From: Aurelia coerulea
Lineage: Eukaryota; Cnidaria; Scyphozoa; Semaeostomeae; Ulmaridae
DNA: 64,000 nucleotides
Assembly (NCBI GenBank): GCA_039566865.1
Contig: CM076960.1
Span: forward strand, 1,798,001 to 1,862,000
Direction of reading: 5' to 3'
The translations under genes and the position numbers were made by a program. Shown piece by piece: positions 23,101 through 30,944 of the stretch. The notes under the pieces are model-generated. The model had not been told where the DNA came from, did no database searches, and was given only the letters and a program-made list of their open reading frames with translations. Position 1 is the first letter of the stretch, and each line of letters starts with the position of its first letter.

Positions 23101-25181
23101 TTGCATTTTTCTCTGTTGTTCTGAGCGAGGAGTCCTTAACATTTGATCACGTATTTTAGGCCTTTTTCAGTCATTTTGCAACCACAAAGGTTTTGTAAAC
23201 CTGAATTGACCAATTTTTCCAGTGCCCATAAGAAGGTGAGAAAAATCACAAAAATACTTCGATCTTTTGGCTGTCAAGCAAATATTGATTCATTCCAATC
23301 CATCCAGTACTCTTAGTGCTATGAATTTTCAAAAGTGGGAACTTTTTCTGGTTCACCCGGTACCTGTTTGGTTGAATCAATAGACCTTTTAACTATTCTA
23401 CAAAAGAGCCTGGAGCGAGCGTTATTTTTATACATTTTTATACGCGAGGTTCGATCGAGTAGCGTTAGAGCTTCTATCACTATTATTGTGCACATTCGAA
23501 AATTCTACAAAATGTAGCAAAATATCGTTCGATTCTGATTCTATTCAGAATAGCTAAAAGGTCTATTATCTAAAAAGGCCTGGATATTAATATTGGATAT
23601 TATTTTTAATAGTAATATTGCATGCATAGTAGGCTTAAATTAGCTTTAAATAGCTAGAAATCCTTCCAGCCCACTTGAAATAGATTACTGAAAGAAACGC
23701 CGTGTTTTGACGGATTTTAAGATGAACGATTTTTGTTTAATCGCTTGTAATTTAAGAATGATACAGCTGATTTGGACAAACTAAATTTTCTTATCCAAGT
23801 TAATTTGTCAGCTACACTGGTATTATCAGTTCTTTGGAATCAGATAAACAGTTTGAAAACTACAGATTTTCAAGCATCTAGGCATTTTTTTCTTCACCCG
23901 GTGCTAAATTCATACCTTGAATAAAGGTGCTTTAAAGTTGATCCACTTTAAGTCTTTATATTTAAATGTTAAGTCATTATTTTCCTTACAAACTATAGGC
24001 TTAGACTCTTTAATTGCCTTCATCTCTCAGTGAAAATCAAGAAAGTTTCGTTATTTACTGCCATGTGCTCAACGTGCCATGTCTCTAAAACCATGTTTCA
24101 GCCGATAAGCGACAACTCAGAAGGCACTTATCCCTTCTGCATGAAAAAATTATAAAGAGAGTTAAAGAATAAACTAAAAATTGTTGCACGCTCGACATGC
24201 ATATTCATCAGTAACTCAGCCATTTTTTAGCTGCTAGCCGCACGCTTGCTGTTTGGAACAGAATTTGCATTGCGGCGTTCAGAAAACATGGAATTTTTGA
24301 TCACAGGAAATTTTTCAGTCAGTATTCACAAGTTTTAAACGAGTAATCTGTTCAAGTCATACGTTTCACCATGTGGCCTCTTCAAAATAGACGGACAACC
24401 GCTTGTTTTCTCAATATGAAGCATTTAACTTCCTTTTTAAAACGGTTTCAAAGAAAGAATTTATGATCATTCATTCATTTATCCATTCATTTATTCATTC
24501 ATTCATTCATTCATTCGTTCATTTATTTATTCATTTATTCATTCGTTCATTCTTCAAACCGTTCATTCATTTATTAACCGAGTGCTCCAAATAACACTAT
24601 CCACCTTTGATAGGCCACGGTAAATCGTACACTGGACCAATTTGAAGATTTATGACTTAGTCTTTAGCGAAAATGCTAAATTAGGATCTAGGATCTTTTG
24701 TAAATCTTTTAATCTTCTACGTTTCTTCGAATTTTCCGTCTCGAAAACACAAAACGATCAAAAGACTTATAAATATCATTGTTGTTAAGAAGGAAAGTCG
24801 AAGAAATTTAGTTTCTGAAGGGGGCTTCCTGCAGAAAATCTCACACAGCCATGGGAAGGAATGACTAATTAAAGTCTAGTCAATTTCTACATCTAATTGA
24901 GCGTGTTGGCTATGAAACAAGACATTTTACAGTATTATTATTTTTTTTTTTTGATATACAGGGAGGAGTTCTCTTTTCAAACGAAGTGGCTTTTATATTT
25001 ACTCACCCAGTCTATTTTGGGATTTTTAGTAACAATTAAACCATCGGTTTTCGAAACGGACAACTGACCAATGATTGTGCAAACAGTTCTTTATGCATAA
25101 GTTTTGGTTTTATTTAATCTTAATCTTTTTCTCTTTCTCGTTCAGCAGGAGAGTCATAAAATGGACACAGGGGAAACATGA
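11059..25181 (+). CDS. PPP1R2: Protein phosphatase 1 inhibitor-2 (complete, five exons)
   Basis: Exons 11059-11147, 16844-17014, 19602-19693, 22171-22295 and about 25149-25181 join in frame to 169 residues (human inhibitor-2 has 205). The three PP1-contact regions of the family are all present: KSILK (19-23, SILK motif), KWDEMNI (35-41, RVxF-like segment) and [15 protein letters not shown] (130-144, the helix that lies across the PP1 active site). The GSK3/CDK site is kept as NEPPTPY, with Thr62 matching human Thr72; its phosphorylation reactivates bound PP1. Acidic stretches [11 protein letters not shown] and DKDEEES resemble CK2 targets. The C-terminus is shorter than in vertebrates. Introns of 5.7, 2.6, 2.5 and 2.9 kb are packed with MITEs. 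It acts on PP1 catalytic subunits in nucleus and cytoplasm. It lies divergent from the BAZ1B-like gene, about 2.7 kb from that gene's first exon. Confidence 0.93.
11268..11352 (+). pseudogene. Decayed tandem copy of PPP1R2 exon 1
   Basis: About 190 bp downstream of exon 1 the words GAGGTGCTGA, ATGGGAAAGATGAATTGACC, GAAAGTATTTTAAAACATCA and TTGAGAAAGAGAAGTAAAAA reproduce exon 1 and its donor region in the same order with indels. Frame and donor are destroyed (GTAAGT became GTAAAA), so it is a local duplication that has decayed in intron 1. Confidence 0.75.
11852..12161. repeat. Left arm of a 310-bp inverted repeat in PPP1R2 intron 1
   Basis: From GTACACTTACCTCACATAAG to ATATCTGGGGGCAAAG the arm matches 12793-13102 in inverted orientation at high identity. 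It contains TACCGGGTGTTTTGGTGGG. The spacer is about 630 bp. It would fold into a long RNA hairpin in the PPP1R2 pre-mRNA. Confidence 0.85.
12441..12600. mobile_element. hAT-like MITE (160 bp)
   Basis: TIRs CAGTGGCGGACACTT and its inverse AAGTGTCCGCCACTG bound a 160-bp element containing GCCCCCCCAAT in both halves. Flanks are CCTGCTTA and CCTGCCTA, an 8-bp duplication with one mismatch, fitting hAT. It sits in the loop of the 310-bp inverted repeat. Confidence 0.82.
12793..13102. repeat. Right arm of the 310-bp inverted repeat
   Basis: Reverse complement of 11852-12161, running from CTTTGCCCCCAGATATCTAT to GTGAGGTAAGTGTAC. No terminal duplication was recognised. Confidence 0.85.
13180..13777. 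mobile_element. Inverted-repeat element (about 598 bp)
   Basis: GGCAAGCGAAAGTCACC at 13180-13196 is repeated inverted at 13761-13777. A second inner pair, GAAAGTCACCAAAGTCAGA (about 13405) and its inverse near 13750, suggests subterminal repeats. CAGAAAAACCGAGTTT-type words recur inside. No target duplication seen. Confidence 0.6.
13778..14305. other. PPP1R2 intron 1, nothing recognised
   Basis: AT-rich intronic sequence without recognisable genes or clear repeats. Confidence 0.5.
14308..14696. mobile_element. G-run-rich MITE with TA flanks (389 bp)
   Basis: TIRs CTCTCAAGTACCGAATAA and the inverted copy at the right end are flanked by TA on each side (14306-14307, 14697-14698), as for Tc1/mariner insertions. 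The interior repeats CGGGGGGGTTGGAA-type motifs several times. Confidence 0.75.
14813..15063. mobile_element. Near-perfect GC-rich palindromic element (251 bp)
   Basis: The two halves are inverted copies around about 14940, from TAGACTTGCTCCAAG outward ends inward through GTCTATCAGCGCTAAAGTA and CTCTGCGGAGGTGTACAC. Flanks AGTTGGAG and GGTTGGAG form an 8-bp duplication with one mismatch. The element is much more GC-rich than its surroundings. Confidence 0.82.
15072..16200. other. PPP1R2 intron 1, nothing clearly recognised
   Basis: AT-rich sequence; a low-complexity CAGTTCAGTTTCAGTT stretch at about 15240-15262. No exon or clear TIR element was found. Confidence 0.5.
16200..16440. repeat. Cluster of degenerate GCCTTGTA words
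   Basis: About 240 bp contains many copies of GCCTTGTA or its inverse TACAAGGC and near variants (CCTTGTGGAAACCTTGTGG, AGCCTCGTAAAT). It looks like a degenerate short tandem or palindromic repeat just before PPP1R2 exon 2. Confidence 0.5.
16844..17014 (+). CDS. PPP1R2: PPP1R2 exon 2: PP1-binding core and GSK3 site
   Basis: Acceptor TATTTCAG|A and donor ACAG|GTAATT. It encodes [19 protein letters not shown] and [13 protein letters not shown], nearly identical to the human [19 protein letters not shown] segment. An acidic [12 protein letters not shown] follows. Phase 2 at both ends. Confidence 0.96.
17064..17719. mobile_element. Degenerate Tc1/mariner-like MITE, family TA3
   Basis: Left TIR GCGAGTCAAAAAATTGCCCC with AAAAGGC and TGGATATCAAGACAATAAT; right TIR carries the inverse (TTGATATCCAGGGAGCAACG, TCTTTTAAAGGGG). 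It matches the better-preserved element at 46882-47472. Confidence 0.65.
17760..18545. mobile_element. Interior of a family TA2 element split by a younger MITE
   Basis: GCTGCCTGGTTTTGAAGCAT, TTGCAGACTTGAAGGATAAT and TATTTGAATCATTGA match the interior of the element at 26693-27233 in order. The copy is interrupted by the insertion at 18029-18391 and its termini are decayed. Confidence 0.7.
18029..18391. mobile_element. G-rich Tc1/mariner-like MITE at a TA site (363 bp)
   Basis: TIRs CCATTAGTCCTTGAATAAGC and (inverted) CCGTAAGTCCTCGAATAAGC are flanked by TA on both sides. The related element at 26693 preserves the empty site as GAGTATAGCTC, so insertion duplicated TA. GGGGGCTTATTCGAGG motifs recur inside. 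Confidence 0.85.
18618..19234. mobile_element. Palindromic element, family M9a (617 bp) with 9-bp TSD
   Basis: Termini AACAAGGACAGATAATGTTA and its inverse; arms of about 270 bp carry the GAAAGAAGAAGGATATATCT and CCGAGCTAGCGACC words in inverted order. Perfect 9-bp direct repeats AGTAGCAGC flank it (18609-18617, 19235-19243). Intron 2 of PPP1R2. No transposase. Confidence 0.88.
19602..19693 (+). CDS. PPP1R2: PPP1R2 exon 3: acidic linker
   Basis: Acceptor ATTGCAG|T and donor AGAG|GTAATT. It encodes [26 protein letters not shown] and TDEAR. The frame and acidic character match the human segment between the GSK3 site and the C-terminal helix. Confidence 0.9.
19831..20242. mobile_element. Inverted-repeat element (412 bp), PPP1R2 intron 3
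   Basis: Ends TAGGCTCAGTTTAAACAT and (inverted) TAGGCCTAGCTTAAACAT bracket a segment with repeated ACGGCAG and CTGCCGTTT words. GCTTCAAC occurs on both sides (19822-19829, 20245-20252), a possible duplication not exactly abutting the ends. Confidence 0.65.
20379..20545. mobile_element. Solo left arm of family TA4
   Basis: CCGGTGAGTCAAAAAAATGT and the following GAAATAAAAAGTATATGGCG and AGGTTAACTTAGATGAGAAA match the left arm of the element at 25365-26581. The right arm was not found. Confidence 0.65.
20556..20991. mobile_element. Truncated family M9b element carrying a LINE insertion
   Basis: AGATTTCAGAAAAGTCCAAC and, after the insert, AAATAGGTCATTGAATTTTA through AAACCTATGCT match the right half of family M9b. 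It is split by the insertion at 20640-20913. Confidence 0.7.
20640..20913 (-). mobile_element. LINE 3' fragment (274 bp) with 20-bp TSD
   Basis: On the minus strand it begins with codons for [20 protein letters not shown] then [12 protein letters not shown] and a stop, the usual C-terminal end of non-LTR reverse transcriptases. A short 3' UTR and an AAT-rich tail follow. A perfect 20-bp direct repeat of the host element flanks it (20620-20639 and 20914-20933), the hallmark of target-primed reverse transcription. 5'-truncated and inactive. Confidence 0.88.
20992..22160. other. PPP1R2 intron 3 with copies of a dispersed repeat
   Basis: GCTGATTTATGGCA and TTCTATTGCTGTGTTGGAAT (about 21767-21890) recur at 43606-43730. 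GTGGAGGAGCTGTATGTTCT (21665) appears inverted at about 22078-22100, so this is probably a foldback element. CATTCTGGATGCTG-like short repeats occur at about 21015-21090. No exon was recognised. Confidence 0.45.
22171..22295 (+). CDS. PPP1R2: PPP1R2 exon 4: C-terminal PP1-blocking helix
   Basis: Acceptor TTTCGCAG|CC and donor GTG|GTAAGT. It encodes [30 protein letters not shown] and [10 protein letters not shown], matching the human HYNEGLNIKLARQLI helix that covers the PP1 active site. Ends in phase 0. Confidence 0.93.
22661..23360. mobile_element. Tc1/mariner-like MITE, family TA1 (700 bp)
   Basis: TIRs CCGGGTGAGCCAGAAAAAAG and (inverted) CCGGGTGAACCAGAAAAAGT continue for about 45 bp and are flanked by TA at 22659-22660 and 23361-23362. 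Inside, AAAATCACAAAAATACTTCG and its inverse give further internal symmetry. No transposase. Confidence 0.85.
23379..23567. mobile_element. About 180-bp MITE, family S180
   Basis: Ends AATAGACCTTTTAACTATTC and (inverted) AATAGACCTTTTAGCTATTC. The interior has GAGGTTCGATCGAGTAGCGT and CGAAAATTCTACAAAATGTA. Further copies lie at 26142, 41396 and 62515. Confidence 0.75.
23568..24455. other. PPP1R2 intron 4 with a solo element end
   Basis: CTTCACCCGGTG at about 23892-23903 ends a stretch (CTTGTAATTTAAGAATGATA, 23743) related to the inverted repeat at 43005-43517. The rest is unassigned. Confidence 0.45.
24466..24575. repeat. (CATT)n microsatellite
   Basis: About 110 bp of CATT/TATT tetranucleotide repeat with interruptions. 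Confidence 0.92.
24820..25012. mobile_element. Right-end fragment of family TA3
   Basis: GGGGCTTCCTGCAGAAAATC, CATGGGAAGGAATG and the terminal TTTACTCACCCAG match the right half of the element at 46882-47472. It lies just before PPP1R2 exon 5. Confidence 0.65.
25149..25181 (+). CDS. PPP1R2: PPP1R2 exon 5: short C-terminal exon and stop
   Basis: After a pyrimidine-rich tract and TTCAGCAG, the phase-0 frame reads [10 protein letters not shown] then TGA at 25179-25181. An acceptor 3 nt earlier (TTCAG|CAG, 25146) would add one Gln. The splice site, phase and the MDTGE string, reminiscent of human ADGESMNTEE, support it; the conserved content is short. Confidence 0.65.
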   Translation, partial: ESHKMDTGET

Positions 25182-25594
25182 AGCCAAGTCAGTTGATCGC
25201 ACCACACTTAGAGTTAACCAATGCACATCCAGTCAACCAAACATCGCCGTTCTTGCCGCGTGGTATGTTGTGAAATAGGCCTGTGTATATACGGACTCTG
25301 AATGTGTAATGATTGTTAAGACATTTACTGCTGTTGACAGCAATATCGAAAATTCACTAGTTTACCTGGTGAGTGAAAAAGTTAACACGTTTGGTGGAAT
25401 GGACTAAAAAGTATTTGGCCAATATTCAAAACTGAAGTGTTAATCTATCAGGCAAAGGCTAACTTAGATGTGAAAATTTTGTTTAGTATAATCACTCATC
25501 TTTTTGACTCAGAAATTAGAAAAATGTTGGTAAGGGAGGGAGAATTCAATGTTCGATTCTGGTACATGGTTTACTTGCCATTATTGGAATATGA

Positions 25595-26116
25595 AGCATA
25601 GGTTACAAATGTTTAACTCGGCGTAAAAAGGTGGGTGTAAAATTCAATGACCTATTTTTTCTGATTGAATAGCTTGAAAGAAGCTTTAGATACTTATCTA
25701 TAATTCTACCGTTAGACTTTCCAGAACTTTAGAATATTTTTCGAAATTACAGCATATCTTACATTTCAACTCATTTGAGGATGTGACGTCATCAAATTTC
25801 CAAATCATAAACCAGATGAGTGACAGACTTTTGTTTGATACCATATTGTAGGCATTAATAAACTATGGTTTTCTTCGAAATTACTTCATGTTGCATCAAA
25901 CGGTTTAGAAATCACGATGGTTTGAAGTTTTTTTAAAAATTTTTCTTGAATTCTTGAAAAAGAAGAAAAGCATTCTAATCCTGAAAATATTGAAGATTTC
26001 AGAAAAGTCCAACAGTAGAACAGTAGAAATAGCTAAAGTTTCTTTGAAGTTATTCAGTTCAAGGAAATAGGTCACTCAATTCTACACCAGCTTTTTTAAA
26101 GATTGGAACCTATGCT
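25595..26116. mobile_element. Palindromic element, family M9b (522 bp) with 9-bp TSD
   Basis: Ends AGCATAGGTT and AACCTATGCT; perfect 9-bp direct repeats GGAATATGA at 25586-25594 and 26117-26125. Arms share AAATTCAATGACCTATTT and TTCTACCGTTAGACTTT in inverted order. Confidence 0.87.
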
Positions 26117-26141
26117 GGAATATGAATTCAATACAAAAAAC

Positions 26142-26321
26142 ATTTTAGCTATTCTGAAAAAGAATCTGAATCGACCAATATCTTGATGCATTTTGTAGAA
26201 TTTTCGAATGTGCACAATAGTGATAGAAGCTATAACGCCACTCGATCGAACCTCGCGTATAAACATGTTTGAAAATATTGCTCGATCCAGGCTCTCTTGT
26301 AGAATAACTTAAAGGTCTATT
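26142..26321. mobile_element. Family S180 MITE, opposite orientation
   Basis: ATTTTAGCTATTCTG at the left and AAAGGTCTATT at the right, with CACTCGATCGAACCTCGCG inside, match the element at 23379 in reverse. Confidence 0.72.
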
Positions 26322-26692
26322 GTCAGCTTCAGAAATATATTTTTAATTTCAATGTGAGGTAAATCATTGACCATAATCGAACGTGGAACGTGGAACGTGG
26401 AATACAAGCCCCATACCAGCATATTCCTAATTTTCGAGTCTAAAAGATGATTTCCTCTGCCAAACAAAACTTCAGATCTAATTTAGCCTTTGACTGATAG
26501 ACTAACATTTTATTTGTGAATATCGGCCGCATACTTTTTATTTCACAGCCCACCAAACGTGATAATCCTTGGCTCACCTCGTATTTGCCTTATTTGAAAT
26601 GATTGTATCGGAATGCTGAAGTGCAGTTTACATAATAGGACGTGAATTTATTGTTAGCTTGGAGTATAGCGTGTTATGTTGTAGCTATGGCA

Positions 26693-27233
26693 CCGGGTGT
26701 CCCAAAAATTACGTCTGTTTGAAAAATCGCCAAAATTTTATTAAAAGGCCCATCTTAAAATTTCTCATTTTGGTAACTAGATCAAAGACTAAATCATTTT
26801 TCCAGAGATAGCTGATCTTTTGATTTGGTTTTGTATTAGTGAATTTAGCACTTTTTAGTGCTGCCTGGTTTTGAAGCACACAGCAAAAAGCACTGATGAT
26901 TGCCTGAGAAATTTCTTTTTGTATATTAAGCGTTTACTTTCATTATAAATATCAGAATGAAATACGAACTATTATTGTAGACTTGAAGGCTAATGAAAAA
27001 TTGAATATAATGGCCTGGAGGCAAGATTAACAATGTTACTTCAAGAGTATAGCTCAGAATGAGGTTTCTCACTGCGTTATTTCATGCACTTTAAATAAAG
27101 AAAACAAACATTTTATCATCTTTAAATATATTTGAATCATTGAATAAAGGGATCAAAAAGAAAACTTTATAATAAGTTTGATAATCAATTTTTGGCAATT
27201 TTTCAAACGGGAGTACTTTTTTGGGACACCCTG
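26693..27233. mobile_element. Tc1/mariner-like MITE, family TA2 (541 bp)
   Basis: TIRs CCGGGTGTCCCAAAAATTAC and (inverted) CAGGGTGTCCCAAAAAAGTA, each followed by CGTTTGAAAAA-like sequence. Right flank TA, left flank CA. GGGTGTCCCAAAA ends are typical of mariner-like elements. It preserves the empty site of the insertion at 18029. Confidence 0.82.
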
Positions 27234-27507
27234 TAGATTCTGAGTCAGTCAGATAGATGAGACAGTGAAATAATCATATCCTATGTTTTGATTTGAAATA
27301 CGCAACATATCTAAATATAGGCAAGATTATTTCGAGCCATAAATGTTCTTTATTATTTCATTAGACATATATCATTTAAAGCCAAATTTATTTACCCCCT
27401 AAAATCTTTCCAGATAGCTATTTCCAAAGATGATAATAAAGTCCAAAATTCTTCACTTTTACAACACGAAGATTGCTTGAAAGGTGCCCTTTTTATACCT
27501 TGTTTAT

Positions 27508-28368
27508 TTAAAGGGCCACTGTCACCCAGGGTCCTTTGCAGACTTTCTGAAATTGCATTTGGCCTAGCGGAAACTATAGATCCACACTGCTGCAATAGTT
27601 ACACTGATAGAAAGTTTTACTTTACCAGTTGAACTATCAGTTCAACTCCTGCTCTGTGGATCTATACTGGGTGAACCAGAAAAAAGTTCCCACTTTCGAA
27701 AATTAGTAGCAAGACAAGTCCTTCATGGATTGTAATGATTCAAATTCTAGTTAAAAGGCAAAAGATCGAGGTATTTTTGTGATTTTCTCGTCTTCTTACG
27801 AGCACTGCAAATATAGGTAAATGCAACTTTACTAAAAGATTTTGGTTGCAAATGACTGAAAAGGCCTAAAATAAAACGCTATCAAATCGTTACACATAAC
27901 AATACGCACGGGCGTTTCACCTCTCTCAAGAGTTATAAGACATAGATTGTCAAACAGACACTAGAAATGTTCAATCCCATGGCAACAAATGTGCAGGCGA
28001 TACTTCTCACCAATCAGAAATAGCATTTTCTCTGTTTTTCTGAGTGAGGAGTCCTTCATAATTTGATCACGTAGTTTAGGCCTTTTTCAGTCATTTTGCA
28101 ACCAAGAAGTTTTGTAAACTTGAATTTACCAATTTTTCAGTGCTCATAAGAAGGCGAGAAAAATCACAAAAATACTTCCATCTTTTGGCTGCCAAGCAAA
28201 TGCTGTTTCATTCCAATCCATCCAGTACTCTTGATGCTATGAGTTTTCAAAAGTGGGAACTTTTTTCTGGTTCACCCGGTATTTTCTGTTCAGGCCAACT
28301 TTTTATTTTCAAACAGTCCGAGATTGTAGCATGCCCGCAAAGGACCCTGGGTGACAATGACTCTTTAA
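27508..28368. mobile_element. MITE with TTAAAG ends, host of a nested element
   Basis: TTAAAGGGCCACTGTCACCC at the left and (inverted) TTAAAGAGTCATTGTCACCC at the right, both continuing AGGGTCCTTTGC. The TA1 element at 27667-28279 is inserted inside. A relic of the same end is at about 62485-62516. Confidence 0.75.
27667..28279. mobile_element. Tc1/mariner-like MITE, family TA1 (613 bp), nested
   Basis: CTGGGTGAACCAGAAAAAAG and (inverted) CCGGGTGAACCAGAAAAAAG, continuing TTCCCACTTT; flanked by TA on both sides. Same family as 22661-23360. Confidence 0.85.
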
Positions 28369-28379
28369 TATACGTCACT

Positions 28380-29030
28380 TTTTATCTGTCAAATTTCTAA
28401 GTTGCAACCAGAAAGAACAGCATGCTTTTGCGTATCCCCATTCCATTCACAAAAGATTTTACAGTTGAAATGTTCGTTACATTTTCAAGTCTAAGAGCAT
28501 AGCTCTGGTGACTGTGCGTTCGAGTTTGTGATCAGTGTCAGACGAAAAGTTTGAGTCTTTTCCTTTTTCTTGAGGTAGTATTAAAACAATCGTTCAAACA
28601 ATCAGATTCTTGGCTCTTTCGAGAAACGTCAACTTTAGCAGACTCAGAAACAGTAAACGGAATCTTACCTGGCCAAAGGAGCTTCAAAAACATTGCCCAA
28701 TAAACTCTGCCTAATTGTATGTGGCGAGCAGAATTTTCGGTGTTGCCTTTCTGGAGAAATATCTCAAGGAGTGCACCATTGGTTAATACATGTTTCGTTT
28801 TTGCTTTGATGGTCTGAAAGGAACTTTTGGTACTTTGCTGTAAGTGGAAGTGTAAGACGTCATCAAATTTCTAAATTGTGAACCAGGAAAGCTATGGATT
28901 TCTGCTTACTGCCATCCTATAGACCTTCATAAACTATGGTTTTCTGGAAGATTGTACCGTTGTGCCTCTTTTTCTGTAGGATTTACAACGATTTTGATTT
29001 TTTCAAAGCTTTTTCGTGATAATTTAAATG
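28380..29030. other. Intergenic, with a partial M9b interior
   Basis: GACGTCATCAAATTTCTAAA and CATAAACTATGGTTTTC (about 28858-28942) resemble the interior of family M9b, without termini. Nothing else recognised. Confidence 0.45.
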
Positions 29031-29045
29031 AAAGAAAAATGCTGA

Positions 29046-29412
29046 ACAGTAGCATCCCGCATATAAGAAACAGCCTTTTCAATTTCAGGTCTGACATGTT
29101 TCTTATAAAATGAGGTAAAATTCAAATCAGGGTAAAGTTTCTTATTAGAAAAATCATGCACTATCGATCAACTACTCAGACGTAATCTCTATGATTGTGA
29201 TAAAAAGCTTATTATTTTGATTTGCATTTGTAAATTTTCACTTCCAGGAAATGATAAAATTATTCCAGGAAAGTGTTTTTGCTTGGTTTTGTCGAATAAG
29301 AAACAAGGTTTTTTTCAGACCTGTACTAGTTTCTTATAAAATGGGGTATTATTTTGAAAATCATGGTCTGTCTTTCTTAAATTTGTGTTTCTTATATGCG
29401 GGACACTACTGT
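29046..29412. mobile_element. MITE with TCCCGCATATAAGAAAC ends (367 bp)
   Basis: Ends ACAGTAGCATCCCGCATATA and (inverted) ACAGTAGTGTCCCGCATATA. Flanks AATGCTGA and AATTCTGA form an 8-bp duplication with one mismatch, hAT-like. TTTCTTATAAAATG repeats inside; similar TTTCTTA/AAGAAAC words are scattered at 59760-60970. Confidence 0.72.
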
Positions 29413-29760
29413 AATTCTGAACATAATCAAGATATTAAGATTGCCAAAGAAGCCTTACATCAAAGTATCTGAAGTTCCTTTCAAGCCATTAAATCAAACG
29501 AAGGATACATTAACCAATCGTGCAATGCTTTTTATTTAAACATTTGATGCCAATGCTGAAAATCTTGAATGTTTGTCGAAAGTTTTCAGATCGCTTTGCC
29601 AGGACTGTTATTGCTCAATTTGCCTGGGATATACCGTTCTGGGTTGTTGAGAGTTAACTACGAGAGAGAAACCTAAACTATCTTTTATCTTTTAGCGTTA
29701 GATTCATTTTCGCGTGATTTCTTTGATCATACTGATATTTTACGACTATTCTTACAACTA

Positions 29761-30381
29761 GAGTGGTGTCGCCCATTATACCCATGTCGTCGCTAATATT
29801 CGAATCAGATCCTCAAGGAGGTTTTTATGAAAAAACCGAATGAACTGGTGATATCACCAACTGATTGAGAGAAATGTGTGAAAGTTTGAATCAAATCAAT
29901 CAACTCTACATAGGGATTTTGAAGGTTTTGAAGATGGGGTAAAAGCGACCTTTTCCGCTAGGCGTCGCCCATTATGGCCGCAGTTCAAACGAGTTACGCC
30001 ACTCTGCAGAGAAGAGTTAAACTAAAAAAAGAGCTTTAATTACAATTATTTATTTATCGATGAGCACATTAAACGCAAAAATTTCAATATGACTTTGCAT
30101 TAAGTTTGGGATAACCGGTATTTTAGGAAGGCTGGTTTCACCTCGAATAGAAATCAATGTTTCGAACTTACAGAATCGATTTAACATGTCCCTGAATTAT
30201 CTCGTAGGGCTTCGATGCAAAGAAACTGAAACTTCAGTGAAGGTCAAATTATGTTAAACTGACGTCAGGAAAGATTTCCCGCTCAATTCCAATTTGTTTA
30301 CTTGTTCCCAATCTCCTGAAATTTAATTTCTCTTACTAAGCGGCAATAATGGGCGACCAGCTATAATGGGCGACGCTACTC
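29761..30381. mobile_element. Inverted-repeat element with GTCGCCCATTATA ends (about 620 bp)
   Basis: Left GAGTGGTGTCGCCCATTATA, right inverse GGAGTAGCGTCGCCCATTAT. Internal copies GGCGTCGCCCATTATGG (29961) and AATAATGGGCGACCAG (30344) form subterminal repeats. No target duplication seen. Confidence 0.7.
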
Positions 30382-30944
30382 CAGCCTTGTCATCTCCATC
30401 TCCAGTGATTCTGAAAATATAGTCATATTATTCAAATGATACATAATTTTTGCTCTTAAATACACTTAAGATGTTTATTTCGTGATGAAAGCTTTTTAAC
30501 CATGCAAACTCTTGTTTATTTATCTTCTTGTGTTGTTTATGGGCATGCATTATTTCCTCCAATGCGAATCTTACTTCTTTCCTCGCAAACTCTCTGATAT
30601 CCTTGCAAAAGAAAATAGTAACTTTAGTCTGCTTTTTACTAAAAAATACGAAAGCGTTGAGAGAAGAAAATTTCGTGAACCTTTCGTCTGACACTGATCA
30701 AAGCAGAAGCACAGCATTCAAACAACATTTTCAGTTAACTACGAAACAGAATTGGAGGACAATTTTTCAGAGTTTAAAGATCACATAATTTGGCCTAGCC
30801 TTTTTGGGTGGCGCAATGCTTCTGCTAAAATCATTGTCAAATAGAAAAACATTTCGACCACAATTTAAGGGCCATTTTTCGCAAAAAGTTCCCGTTCTTG
30901 AAGGTTCTCATTTTCACCAAAATAAGATTTCGGCTTCAAGTGGG

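Larger units (their letters stand above)
25365..26581. mobile_element. Long-TIR element, family TA4 (1217 bp), host of two younger MITEs
   Basis: Arms of about 165 bp (25365-25530 and 26420-26581) are inverted copies sharing ACACGTTTGGTGG, AAAAAGTAT and AGGCTAACTTAGAT-like words. TA flanks both ends. Inside lie a family M9b element (25595-26116) and an S180 element (26142-26321). Confidence 0.78.
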
